Below the pieces are notes generated by a model. It was given only the letters and a program-made list of their open reading frames with translations. It was not told where the DNA came from and ran no database searches. A program made the translations under genes and the position numbers. A stretch of DNA of 64,000 bases from Anaeramoeba flamelloides (Eukaryota; Metamonada; Anaeramoebidae): positions 15,950,001-16,014,000 of the forward strand of contig JANTQA010000032.1 in assembly GCA_027625915.1 (NCBI GenBank). Direction: 5' to 3'. Positions within the stretch are counted from its first letter, which is position 1. Every line of letters begins with the position of its first letter. This document shows, piece by piece, positions 10,300 through 20,225 of this stretch.

Positions 10300-10480
10300 T
10301 TAAATCACAGAAATCATCACAGAAACAGAAACCAAAGGAAAGACAGGGATCCCAGAAATCCCAGAAATCCCTGAAACCAAAGGAATTGAAGGAACCGAAG
10401 GAACCGAAGGAACCGAAGGAACCGAAGGAACCAAAAGAACTAGAAATCACAGAAAAACTAAAAAATCACAGAAACCTAAG
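10300..10480 (+). repeat. Compound minisatellite upstream of the coiled-coil frame
   Basis: Units of AAATCACAG / AAATCCCAG merge into five tandem copies of the 9-mer GGAACCGAA (10380-10435) and back into AAATCACAG. Both unit types also mark S2 (for example 19395-19465 and 20155-20225). The reading frame at 10202-10450 (Gly-Ser-Phe repeats) is a translation of this repeat and is not counted as a gene. Confidence 0.8.
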
Positions 10481-10861
10481 AAAAAAGAAACTTATTGTTT
10501 CAGCTCAAGAGAATTCGAAAAATCTAAAATGAGAGTTAATTTTAATCTGAAACGAATGAGAATTTTTGATCTTAAAGAAAAAAGAGAAAATTTGTTTTTG
10601 ATGTTTCAATAAAAAAAAAAAAGAATTTGACCGTTTTCGCGTAAAGATGCCGAGTTTAAAATTGGTATTTTTAAATGATTACTACCAGTTTTAACCAATC
10701 TTCTTCTGATTAGAGGTATTTTGAAAAATAAAAAAATTGGACAAAAATAAAAAGTAAATTCGAAAAAAATTGTAAAATTTTAATTTTTATTTTTAAAGGT
10801 GTAATTAGTCCATTCGTCAAAATTTGATTTATTTCTAAAATTGATTTTTCCAGATGATAAA
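10481..10861. other. Intergenic; possible tail of the 11065-11470 transposase remnant
   Basis: On the minus strand a short open stretch next to the MITE (about 10778-10861) could continue the transposase remnant found on the other side of it. The remainder shows no gene. Confidence 0.35.
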
Positions 10862-11064
10862 TACAGTCAGTTTCACTTTTAAGGCACAAACTTTCAACGA
10901 AATTTAAGGCACAAAAAAAAATCTCAAATTAAAGCACAAAATTCAGCTTCTAGTAAAATAAATTGTAAAAATTAAAATTCCAAATTTTGTGCCTTAATTT
11001 GAGATTTTTTTTTGTGCCTTAAATTTCGTTGAAAGTTTGTGCCTTAAAAGTGAAACTGACTGTA
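10862..11064. mobile_element. CAGTC palindromic MITE, copy 3
   Basis: Complete copy with TA at both ends and the TTTCAC arm variant. It is inserted within the transposase remnant. Confidence 0.92.
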
Positions 11065-11470
11065 TTGAATTTGATGTATTTTTCTCACACCTTTTAAAGG
11101 TAAAATATTAGAATATTGTGGTGATGTTGTTACATTTAATAATATTCCATTTGTTTGTGATAAATTTTCAACAAGGTTTGAATAATCATCACATGTCACT
11201 GAAATTATATTAGTATTTTTTAATCTGTTTTCAGTTTGTTTTACTAAGCCGAAATGGCTATCACAAATATTAGCACCGTGGTGTGCTACAAAAAAATTAT
11301 GAATTATTTGGATTTGTAGCTTTTCAGCTATTTCTGAAAAAAAAAAATAAAGTTTTTTTATTTTTAAAATGATTCACGTTATCTGAGAAAAAAGTTATTT
11401 CATTTAAATTGGAGAATTGTCCATTATCTAATAAATGTTCAAATCATTTTTTCACATAATGGAAATCTTG
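11065..11470 (-). pseudogene. DDE-type transposase remnant with HHGANICDSHFG motif
   Basis: Reading the minus strand gives about 110 open codons with no usable Met, including VAHHGANICDSHFGLVKQT, preceded in another frame by FSDNVNHFKNKKTL. The order SDxxxxHFKN then HHGxxxCDxxFGxxK recalls the DDE region of a group of eukaryotic transposase-like proteins; I cannot name the family. A frame change lies in a run of 11 T (minus strand) between the two motifs. MITEs sit on both sides (10862-11064 and 11499-11699). Confidence 0.55.
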
Positions 11471-11498
11471 AGAAATATTTTTCGAAATAAAATCAAAA

Positions 11499-11699
11499 TA
11501 CAGTCAGTTTCACTTTTAAGGCACAAAATATCAACAAAATAAAAGGCACAATAAAAATCTCAAATTAAAGCACAAAATTGAAATTCAAGTAAATATAAAT
11601 TGTAAAAAAAAAAATTCCAAATTTTTTCCTTAATTTGAGATTTTTTTGTGCCTTAAATTTCGTTGGAAAGTTTGTGTCTTAAAAGTGAACCTGACTGTA
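11499..11699. mobile_element. CAGTC palindromic MITE, copy 4
   Basis: Full-length copy with TA at both ends. It is more diverged than most, with changes in the left arm (AATATCAACAAAAT) and a one-base insertion in the right arm. Confidence 0.9.
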
Positions 11700-12271
11700 A
11701 GACTAGTAAATTTAGTCAATTTGAAATTTTTTTAATCAAAATAATAATTTATATTTTCGAAAACTCAAAATCTTCTAATATTTATCAAAATATTTTGATA
11801 AATATTAATAGACTAGTCATAAATATACCCTAAAAATCAAAATTATCAAATTATTAATCAATATTTTTACATTATTTATGAAAAATTTTGATAAAATATT
11901 GCTTGTAAATTTATTTTTGATCAAAATAATTCCAAAATATTCAGAATTTAACTCAATTGAAATCAAGAAAGTCTTATAAATATCAAAATTTTGTTAAAAA
12001 AAATCGGAATTATCAAAAATTAGTTTTCACCAACTAGAAAATCTTTGGCAAAAAACATGTAAAAACCGACTTTTGGCGTTTTTATTTTATTTATTTTCTC
12101 AACAATTACTTATCGGATTTTTATCGTAATTTCATTTAAACGATAGACATATCTCAAATAATCAACAAAGTAATACAATAAATTGATTAAAATTTAACTT
12201 TAAAAATTAAAGTTCAATTTGCTAAATTTCGCCAATTTATAACATATCCAGTTAATAATTATAAAAGTATA
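11700..12271. other. No gene seen; perfect 30-nt palindrome inside
   Basis: AT-rich spacer. 11777-11806 is a perfect palindrome with half-site AATATTTATCAAAAT and no loop. Nothing else was recognised. Confidence 0.6.
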
Positions 12272-12826
12272 TAAACTAGATTCCAAAAATTTGGACACAG
12301 TTTAAACAGTTGAAAGAACATCGTTACTGTTCTTTAAATTCAAATTGGAAAGAGTTTTTGATTTTACAAACAATTTCATTTTTTGTCTTTTTTGTTTTGT
12401 TTTCATTTCCTTTTTTACAGTTACATAATCTGTTTCGTTAGATCTCGAAATTTTCGTTGAACATGGTTGATAGAAGGTTGGTGTAGAGTTTGTTAAAATT
12501 GGAAAATCAAATACAATTGGTAGATGGTATCTTATCATTTGATCGATCAACAATTGTTGGTGAAATTTCAACAAATTTACCAATACATTTTTTGTTCTGC
12601 TCGTTTCATTATTTTGGAAATTTTGGAAACACGATTTTTATTTTTGAGTTTTATATTTTTTTCTTTTATTCGGATGAAAAATATTACTTATAAAAACAAT
12701 AATACCTTGTAACTTAAATGTAGTTTTATATTAGGTTTTGGAAAATACAATAAATTGGGTTTTTTTTTGGCTATTTTTTATTTTGGGTGTTTCTGTGATG
12801 TGTCCAAATTTTTGGAACAGGGTTTA
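12272..12826 (+). mobile_element. S1 as a complete TIR element
   Basis: Here S1 is bounded by terminal inverted repeats: left TAAACTAGATTCCAAAAATT then TGGACACAG, right end the reverse complement of TAAACCCTGTTCCAAAAATT then TGGACACA. TA stands at both ends, and the length of 555 bp suits a Tc1/mariner-type MITE. The internal TTGATCGATCAA palindrome is near 12538. No coding capacity. The terminal TAAACT signature matches the Tc1-like element at 24226-25977. Confidence 0.8.
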
Positions 12827-13141
12827 CTTTGAAATAAAATTTTCTCTTTTAATAATATACCCTTTGAGTTGGATTAGAACTTTGGAAATTGTTTTTGAGA
12901 ATTTTTAAGAGACTATTAAATAAAAAAAAGTTTTTATATCAAAAATTTATGGAAATATTTTCTATTTTGATATCTTGGTTGGAATAATGTGGTTGATTGA
13001 TCTGATCTTAAAATTATTTTTATGTATTGACATCTTTGGTTTGGTTACAGTATATTTTTGAAATTATTTTTGGAAGTATTGGTTTTTATATTATATTTTA
13101 TTTTTTTACCACTGTTTTAAAAGAAAAGAATAATTTAAATT
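12827..13141 (+). repeat. S3 block leading into twin hairpin 2
   Basis: S3 (about 310 bp) begins TTTGAAATAAAATTTTCTCT, contains ATACCCTTTGAGTTGGATTA and ends AATTTAAATT just before the hairpin. Close copies are at 21231-21558 and 60691-61024. It is poor in C and rich in T and G on the plus strand, the opposite bias to the tract after the hairpin. Confidence 0.8.
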
Positions 13142-13185
13142 CATTTCTACTTTAGTAGAAATGATAGGCCATCTTTAGATGGCCT
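13142..13185 (+). other. Twin-hairpin module, copy 2
   Basis: Same 44-nt structure as at 4292, with AT instead of AA between the stems. Here it follows S3 rather than S1, so the upstream sequence is unrelated. The 3' neighbour is GATGAAAAT instead of TCAAAAC. Confidence 0.9.
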
Positions 13186-13690
13186 GATGAAAATCACACC
13201 AACATCACACAAATACCTCCAAATACATTTCTGATAAATCAAAAATCAAAACACATCATCAATTACACACACATATTAATCAACTACTTTCCACAATCAT
13301 AATAATATATATCTTTATAAGAACAATCCAAAAATAAATCTATAATTAACAAACAAACAAATAACTGACAAATCACATCAATTAAAATACTAATTAACAT
13401 AAATACTAATTCACAATATACATCAACCATCAATCCATCACAAAATATTATTAAAACAACGACCTATTATACACCTCAGATAACTATTTTATCAAATCAA
13501 ACACAAATACCCTCTTAAATAACATTAAATAAAATAAAAATAACTAATTCCGTCAATATTCATTTCATTAAAAAAATTACAATCAAAATTTATTTATAAA
13601 AATCAAAACACAAAATCAAACTCTATAAACTATCAATTCAAATTGTTAAATTTTATGAACTCACAACAATACTTAGATATCGGTCCAAAT
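13186..13690 (+). repeat. G-depleted tract after twin hairpin 2
   Basis: By hand count 13201-13620 holds 6 G in 420 nt. It does not align with the tracts after the other hairpins. No gene is seen on either strand. Confidence 0.88.
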
Positions 13691-13965
13691 ATCAAAAACA
13701 TCATCAACTGATTGTATATTATATTACTTTTCAACAAAACAAAATTCAATCTTCTATCAACCATATAAAAAAATTCATATCTAACTCAACAGATTATATC
13801 AACTGAAAAATGGAAAGGAAAATCGAAACAAAAAAGAAACTAAATCAAAGAAAATTTTTTTAAAATCAAAATTATTTCTTAATTTATACTATAATTTAAT
13901 CATGATATACCTTAATCAAAAGTTAAAACTATGTCAAAATTTTTAATATATGGTCTGGATTACTT
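13691..13965 (-). repeat. S1 remnant in inverted orientation
   Basis: The reverse complement reads through S1 landmarks (GTTGATAGAAG, TTTTGATTTTAAAA, and AAAAATTTTGACATAG near the terminus). It is diverged and lacks the twin hairpin. Confidence 0.6.
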
Positions 13966-14044
13966 TACACATCCCCACAAATTAGTTCTAAAGAATATAA
14001 AACACAATTAATTCAAACAATTTCACAAATAAAAATATAATATA

Positions 14045-14534
14045 TAGTAGGGAAAAAAAATACCGGACAAGAAAAAAATCCCGGACAAGATTTTTAATTG
14101 TGAATATTAGTAAAATTTTTGTCTAATTTCAATGAAATCCTTATTATAAATAACCAATTTTTTTATGAGATTAGTAATAAACCTACGTAAAGTTCATCAA
14201 AGTAAGGTGTCTCTAGAATACTTGAGTAATTGTTTGATAGCCTAATGTTGATCAACTTTTTTTGAAAAATAATCCAGTTTTATTGAGGTTTACTAGAGTT
14301 TGGAAAATGATAATTTTTCTTCTTGTTTTTTGATAGATTGAATGGTGTTTTGAACAGGTGTGATTTAATTAATCATCATTCTAATAAGTGGGTTATAATT
14401 TTAATAGTTTTATTCTTAAAAAAAAAAAAAGGATTTGATTTTAAATAAAAGAAATTACATAATAATTTTCCAAATCACAATTAAAAATCTTGTCCGGGAT
14501 TTTTTTCATGTTCGGTATTTTTTTCACTGCTCTA
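14045..14534. mobile_element. TIR element of ~490 bp (TACCGGACA family), copy 1
   Basis: Terminal inverted repeats read GTAGGGAAAAAAAATACCGG on the left and its counterpart on the right, followed in both arms by ATCCCGGACAAG and TTTTTAATTGTGA. A second copy is at 29058-29559 with about the same length. TA at the borders suggests a Tc1/mariner-type MITE. Confidence 0.85.
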
Positions 14535-15482
14535 AGCTAAATTTCAAAAATAGGGTCATCATTAGTATTTTCTAAATTATTGGTATGTGTGTTGTGTTAA
14601 CCAAATATTCTGAACCCAATATCTTTTAAAAGTCATTATTGAATATTTAATATCAAGAAACAATCTTCTTTTAATGAAAATTTCCCAAAGTTGAATTCAT
14701 TTTTTTACAATTTTTCTTTCAAAATGATTCCATATTTTTATTTTTATGTTGAATGAACAAGAACATTTTTGAAAACCGTTAATATTCAAGAGATGAGATT
14801 AATTAGCATTGAAGAAAGGGATTGTAAAATTCAAAGAAAGTAAAACACCCAAGAAGTGTTTGCTTCGAAAACAAGTATCAACCAAATTTGCTTTAATGAG
14901 TTACAATGGTTCCTTGAAAAGTGAAGAAATAGCAAGATCAAATAAGATCTTCTTTTCTCTTTCATTTGGAGACAATGTGATGAATGTGATCGTATTCATT
15001 TTATCTTTGAGTTCTTTGTTGTACATTCAAAAAATTGGTTTTGTTTTCGTTTTCTTTTCTTTTTCTTTTTCTTTTTCTTTCTTTTGTTGAGATTCTTTTT
15101 ATCTTGAAAAAGGTATCAAAGAAAGTTTAGGTTGATACCAAATGGGTGAATAGTAAAAATCTGATAACTCTGATGGAAAGTTGTTTCAAAAGGTTCTTGG
15201 AAGCAATGGTGAATCTTAAATGGATAATTTTAAGATGAAAAATCATTTCAAAAATAGGGTCAGATTTATTTTTTTCTTAATGGGTTTCTTTTCTCTATTC
15301 TTTTATTAGAAATAATAATTAAAACAGAAAAGGGTGTTTTAGACAGTTATTTTTTAGTTTTAAGTTCTGATTTTTCTGGGTTGAGTTTTGGTATTCACTA
15401 AATGAGAAACTACAATTTTTTTTCAATCAAAAATTTGCCCCTATTTTTGAAATTAAGCTTAATAAATTAAACAATGTTTGGA
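14535..15482. other. Unique spacer; one weak 93-codon frame
   Basis: 14809-15090 (plus) is open, with a Lys-rich start (MKKGIVKFKESKTPKK) and a Phe/Ser tail from a TTTTC repeat. I do not recognise it and give it little weight as a gene. The rest shows nothing identifiable. Confidence 0.3.
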
Positions 15483-16036
15483 TATAGTCAGTTTCACCTT
15501 TAAGGCACAAACCTTCAACCAAATTTAAGGCACAAAAAAAAAATCTCAAATTACTGTCAAATCTAAAACCCGGAAATTTCATTTTTCTGATCAATTGTAA
15601 TTATTAGTAAAATGTCAAAAATATACTCCCATTTTACAAACAAATAACCCAATTACCCAGTGACTTATAACCTATCCAATTGGGGTATTGGTTAAATATT
15701 CTGAATCCATTAATTTTAACTCTTTGGTGAATTCAGAATATTTAACCAATACCCCAATTGGATAAATTATAAGTCACTGGGTAATTGGGTTATTTGTTTG
15801 TAAAATGGGAGTATATTTTTGACATTTTACTAATAATTACAATTGATCAGAAAAATGAAATTTCCGGGTTTTAGAAATTTCTGGGTTTTAATTTTGACAG
15901 TTAAGGTACAAAATTCAAATTCTGATAAAAATAAATTGTAAAAAAAAAAAATTCCAAATTTTAAACCTTAATTTGAGATTATTTTGTGCCTTAAATTTCG
16001 TTGAAAGTTTGTGCCTTAAAAGTGAAACTGACTGTA
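15483..16036. mobile_element. CAGTC palindromic MITE, copy 5, split by a nested MITE
   Basis: The left half is at 15483-15553 and the right half at 15901-16036, with TA at both outer ends. A second inverted-repeat element lies between them. Without the insert the two parts meet as in other copies (TCAAATTAAGG). Confidence 0.9.
15554..15900. mobile_element. Palindromic MITE with CTGTCAAA ends nested in a CAGTC MITE
   Basis: A 347-bp, almost perfect inverted repeat begins CTGTCAAA and ends TTTGACAG. It is flanked by TTA on both sides, so the target duplication is TTA (or TA). A TTA duplication suits PIF/Harbinger. The right arm carries an extra ~17-bp duplication. The arms share AATACCCCAATTGGATA at the inner end. 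Confidence 0.88.
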
Positions 16037-16264
16037 ATCATAAAATTAATATATAATTATCATTAGAACCCATTCGATTTTTAAAGAGAAAATTCTCAAT
16101 TGAATTCAAGTAAACGAAAAATTTTCAAATTTTGGAAAAAAATCTCAGAATACTAATTAACTAATATCTAATAAAATGCTAAAGGATCAACTTAAATTTA
16201 AGATGTATCCTTTGAACAAATAACATAAAAAATTTTTGTAAATAAAGTGGAACTGATTTAATTT
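16037..16264. other. Spacer ending in a degenerate CAGTC-MITE-like end
   Basis: The stretch ends AAAGTGGAACTGATTTAATT right before a twin hairpin. The same ending is found before the hairpin at 62871, so this is a third upstream context for the module. No gene. Confidence 0.5.
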
Positions 16265-16308
16265 CATTTCTACTTTTGTAGAAATAATAGGCCATCTTTA
16301 GATGGCCT
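16265..16308 (+). other. Twin-hairpin module, copy 3
   Basis: First stem CATTTCTAC with loop TTTT and GTAGAAATA (one terminal mismatch); second stem perfect with loop TTTA. It follows a degenerate MITE-like end rather than S1 or S3. Confidence 0.85.
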
Positions 16309-16904
16309 GGTATTTACAGCTGTACCAAGGAAACCGGTAAATACTATCAATAACAAATCTTGATAAAGATATAAATTTATAAAAAGTATAATATAAAAAT
16401 AAAAATACTCATATTGAAAATATTTTTACTATAAATGAGTTGATATGAAAAAAAAAAAATATCCTGATATGATCAAAAAAATATTAATCTCTTTTCAGTA
16501 AATTTTATGTATCTTCTCAATGAATGATTGATGTTTAGTATCATATTGGTATCCGAAAATTTATTTATTAAATATCAGAAAAAATAATTGAATATTGGCA
16601 CATTTAGGAAAAAATATTTACAATATGAGAACTTTCTGATTCCTCTATTCAACTTTTTATAAATCTATATTAACCTCAAATTTTAATTTTGAAAAAAATT
16701 AACAGTAGCTTTGGAAAGACTGTAAGGTCAGTATAAACTGGATGTATAAATATATAATCTCAATAAATTTTTTTATTTAGAAAAGAAACCATGAAGTTAG
16801 GTTTCGTTCAAGAATTGAAACTAGATTCCATAACATGATTAATCTATTTATCTATGAATAAAATATCAATAATTACCACACAATTTAAATTAGTTGGAAT
16901 AATA
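16309..16904. other. AT-rich tract after twin hairpin 3
   Basis: Unlike most tracts downstream of the module this one is not clearly G-depleted. It contains GGTATTTACAGCTGTACC next to GGAAACCGGTAAATAC, a short inverted repeat. No gene seen. Confidence 0.5.
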
Positions 16905-17461
16905 ACAATACTACCACTTTTACATTTAATTTTGGAATAATTTTTAGATCACTTAAATCTGAAATTAATTTTTTGTCATTGTTATTTTAGTTTCATTTCC
17001 CTTTTCTTACATTAAAGTAATCTCTTTAATTAGATCTGGAAATTTTTTCTGATTTAAAGATAGAAGATTAATTATTAAATTTGTTGAAGAGAAAAATCAC
17101 ATTTAATTAGAACCAGATATATTATAACATTTCATAGATCAAAAATGGATTGTTGGAGGAATTTCAACAAATTTACCAATAGAATTTTTTGTTCAAACTC
17201 CTTCAATTCATCATTTCATAATTTTGGCCAAAATCCAATTTTCATTTTTTTCGAAAATTTCGAGTTTTTTCAGGAATTACTTTTTCTGAATTATCAAAAC
17301 TAATCATGAAATTTATTTTTTGAGATCCTTTCTAAATTCTTACAAGTTAGTGCTTTAATTCTGAAAAAAAATTTTCATTGTTTGGATCTTTCAACATTTG
17401 AGAGAGAGTGTGTAAATTTTTATTCTTTGATTTCAATTGTAAATATATCTATAGTAAATCT
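16905..17461 (+). repeat. S1 block, composite copy b
   Basis: S1 landmarks are present from CAATACTACCACTTTTACAT through GAGAGAGTGTG to the hairpin; the GATCGATC palindrome is eroded. It starts the composite S1-hairpin-tract-S2-S3-hairpin unit that runs to about 21976. Confidence 0.7.
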
Positions 17462-17505
17462 CATTTCTACTAAAGTAGAAATGAAAGGCCAACTTTAGAT
17501 GGCCT
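17462..17505 (+). other. Twin-hairpin module, copy 4
   Basis: First stem perfect, with loop TAAA instead of TTTA. The second stem has one mismatch (AGGCCAAC against GATGGCCT). Confidence 0.85.
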
Positions 17506-17634
17506 TCAAAAGAATAACCTCAAAACTTTATCAATCTACTCTACAATTCAACAGTACCAACTCAACAAGCAAACTCAATCAAATAAAATCACAATATCAT
17601 CGAATATATTTCTTATCAACAATAACTGGCGTTA
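17506..17634 (+). repeat. G-depleted tract after twin hairpin 4, first part
   Basis: The tract has the usual A/C-rich, G-poor plus strand. It appears interrupted by inserted DNA at about 17635-18660 and to resume at about 18680-18960. Confidence 0.75.
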
Positions 17635-18660
17635 TTTGTATAAAATCGAAAAATTAAGCTTATTATAATTTTCGAGGGGTGATATTTTTAATATCACTCA
17701 GAGGGAATTCTAATAAGCTTATTTTTTCGATTTTATACAAATTGCAAGAGTTATAATTTGATAGGTTGAAAGTTATCAAAGTTATCATGGATCAATAAAA
17801 AAAATAGCACTAAACAAAAAAAAATGAAAAACTGATCTTTTATTTTCAAAAAGTTTATTTTTCAAAAAAAGAAAGAATAAAAATCGAAAATAATTCTATT
17901 TAAATTGTAGATATTCACAGTTTCTAATTTTTATTTCTTCTTCTTCTTCTTCTTCTTGTATTCTTCTTTCTAATTACTTTTTTTCTTTTTCTTTGTTTTT
18001 TGATTTATCTTCATTTTATTTCTCATTTGTAATTTCAAATGTATTTGGTTAGTTTCTTGTTCTTGCTCTATATAGAATATTAAGTCAAATGAGATGAATA
18101 CATTTTCTAACATTTCAACTTCTTCACAGGTTTAATAATAAGTTTTTTCATTGATAATACGCTTTGTTTTTATTATTCATCAGAATAGTAAAAAAAAATT
18201 CTTGCAACTTTTTTCTGATGAATGAATTTTAACTTAGACTATTAATAATGCAAATTCCTTCATTTTAATCATTTTATTCTCGAATACTGCTAATAATTTA
18301 TTTTTTTTTCAAAATGTACTCTATGTGCTCAAATTAAACGAGTCAGATGATTTCAAGACTATCCAATAATAATTATTTTTCAAAATTTATGATAACTAGT
18401 TATCATTGATCTAAGCAAAATCCTTAATTTTTATTTAGTACATGACTCTTTAATTTTCATAACTTTTAGAGTCTTCAAATCAAGTCCACAAGTTATCATT
18501 ATTAACAAAAAATAAATTTTCTGTTTTCATAAACCTTTTTAAACGAAAGAGAAAGGGTTAATAAAGAATCCAGTCTACAGTATAAGTTATTTATAATTTA
18601 TTTGTAGGTGTGTTATTTTCTGTCATTTTTTTGAGCCTAGATCCCGCAAAAAATGATAAC
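17635..18660. mobile_element. Probable insertion with a nested hairpin at its left end
   Basis: 17635-17748 folds into a long hairpin (arms TGTATAAAATCGAAAAA and TTTTTCGATTTTATACA, with a second stem-loop GGGTGATATT inside). The following 900 bp include a TTC repeat near 17938 and short inverted repeats (ATTCATCAGAA near 18175 against TTCTGATGAAT near 18215). Normal G content on both sides of a G-poor tract suggests an insertion, but I could not define its termini. Confidence 0.4.
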
Positions 18661-18679
18661 TCAATTACTCCAAAAAAAA

Positions 18680-18960
18680 AAATAAGCACATAACTACCTC
18701 ATTAACAAAAACCATACATTACAAACTATCACAATTACTTCAACTAAAATATTAACATCAAATAAAAAACAAACAACTCCAATTTCAACTAAAACAAATA
18801 AACACAGTATCTCAATAATCCTCAATATCTTATTAAATAATCAAACTTAATAATTTATATAACAAAAAACAAATCATTTTACCAAAACAACAATCTAAAT
18901 CTCAATTCCAAACACGAACCATAACTGAACACTCCATGCAGAATTCTTCATAAAACCAAC
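18680..18960 (+). repeat. G-depleted tract, second part
   Basis: A/C-rich with few G, continuing the composition of 17506-17634, and passing into S2. Confidence 0.7.
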
Positions 18961-19394
18961 ACATTTTTATAAATTCTGAAAATTAAAATCAACACTACAA
19001 ATTTTTTCAATTCAGGAAGAATTTGGCAATTTACAAAATTCAGTCAAATGATTCTGATACAATCTCATTATAATTTTAAAGTCGAACGTCTCATTCGATA
19101 TTCTCCAAATTGGATCAAAATTTCAATTTTTAGTCATTTTTTCTCTATTAAAAAATGAACAAAAAAATTTAAGATCGTACTCTCGAGAACACCCTTATTC
19201 AGAAACCTAATAATGAAATTGAAAAATTCTCAAGATTTTTTAGCTTGAAAAATAAAGATCCTTTCAAACACTCATGATAAACAACTCTAACTTTTGAAGA
19301 TCGTGATGCCTATAAGTTTTGATCATCGAGTTGCTTGAATTTTAAAATTGTAACCACAAATCAGAACAATTTCTAGAAAGAAATTCTGACTTTA

Positions 19395-19465
19395 TCTTTG
19401 TTTTTTTGGTTTCTTTGGTTCTTTTATTTCTTTGGTTCTTTTATTACTTGTGGTTCCTTTGATTA
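19395..19465 (+). repeat. GGTTCCTTT-type minisatellite in S2 left arm
   Basis: Imperfect 9-mers of TTTGGTTCT/GGTTCCTTT. The same repeat lies at the equivalent place in other S2 copies (27216-27272, 38120-38175, 58850-58935) and in inverse orientation in the right arm (20715-20765). Confidence 0.8.
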
Positions 19466-20154
19466 GATTGGTTATTTTGTTTTTATTCGAAGAGAAGTTT
19501 TCATTCGGATCTTCGGTGGATATTATTTTGTCTGTTTTTAGTTTTCTGAGAATCTCCCATGCCAAACAAACTCTGAAATGATTCTTGGTGCTTTTTTTGC
19601 TTTGTTGATGATTTTTTTTGAGATAATTTGTTTTGTTTATCTTAAAAATCTGAATTGTTAGTTTCAGATACAAATTGGATTGGAGTAGCCATGATAAAGG
19701 TTTTATGGAATTTTCCATTCATTGATTAAATTAAAAAAAAAAATTTACAAAAATTATTCAGTTTTTTTATTTAGAACAAAGAAAGAATTAATCACATCTG
19801 TTGTATGAGAAAAAATGATCTTTTTGCTTTTTGGAAATGAGGATTATGATGGATCCAATACATTACCAAATCCTTTACCTTGTTTTTATTCAATTTAGAA
19901 TTTGTTTGGGAATAACGTTGGAATGATCAACAATAATTCCAAATTTTTGTTAATTTTTTGAGATTTTGACCTTTAAGGTGAAAATAGAAAAACCATTACA
20001 TCTCAACTTACACATTTTTAAAAATAGACTGAAGGTAATTTCTCAACAAGATCAAATGGTTTTCAATTTTCACCTGTTTAGGAAATTTTCTCAATTATTC
20101 GATTTTTCCAATTTTCGGAACCTTCTTTTGCATTTTGAGATAACACCGACCTTG

Positions 20155-20225
20155 CAGAAATCTATAGAAATCACAGAAATCACTGAGAAATCACAGAAAC
20201 CAGTAGAAATCACAGAAAATAGTAT
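20155..20225 (+). repeat. AAATCACAG minisatellite in S2 centre
   Basis: Imperfect tandem 9-mers with CACAGAAATCACAGAAA phasing. Equivalent arrays are at 28398-28490, 38865-38917 and 59635-59715, each ending AGTAGAGATCAATT or a close variant. Confidence 0.8.

Noticed and set aside
19392-19718. Lys/Pro-Glu repeat frame in S2 (also 58757-58966, 41989-42240)
   Set aside because: They are translations of the GGTTCCTTT/AACCAAAGG minisatellite and change frame between S2 copies.
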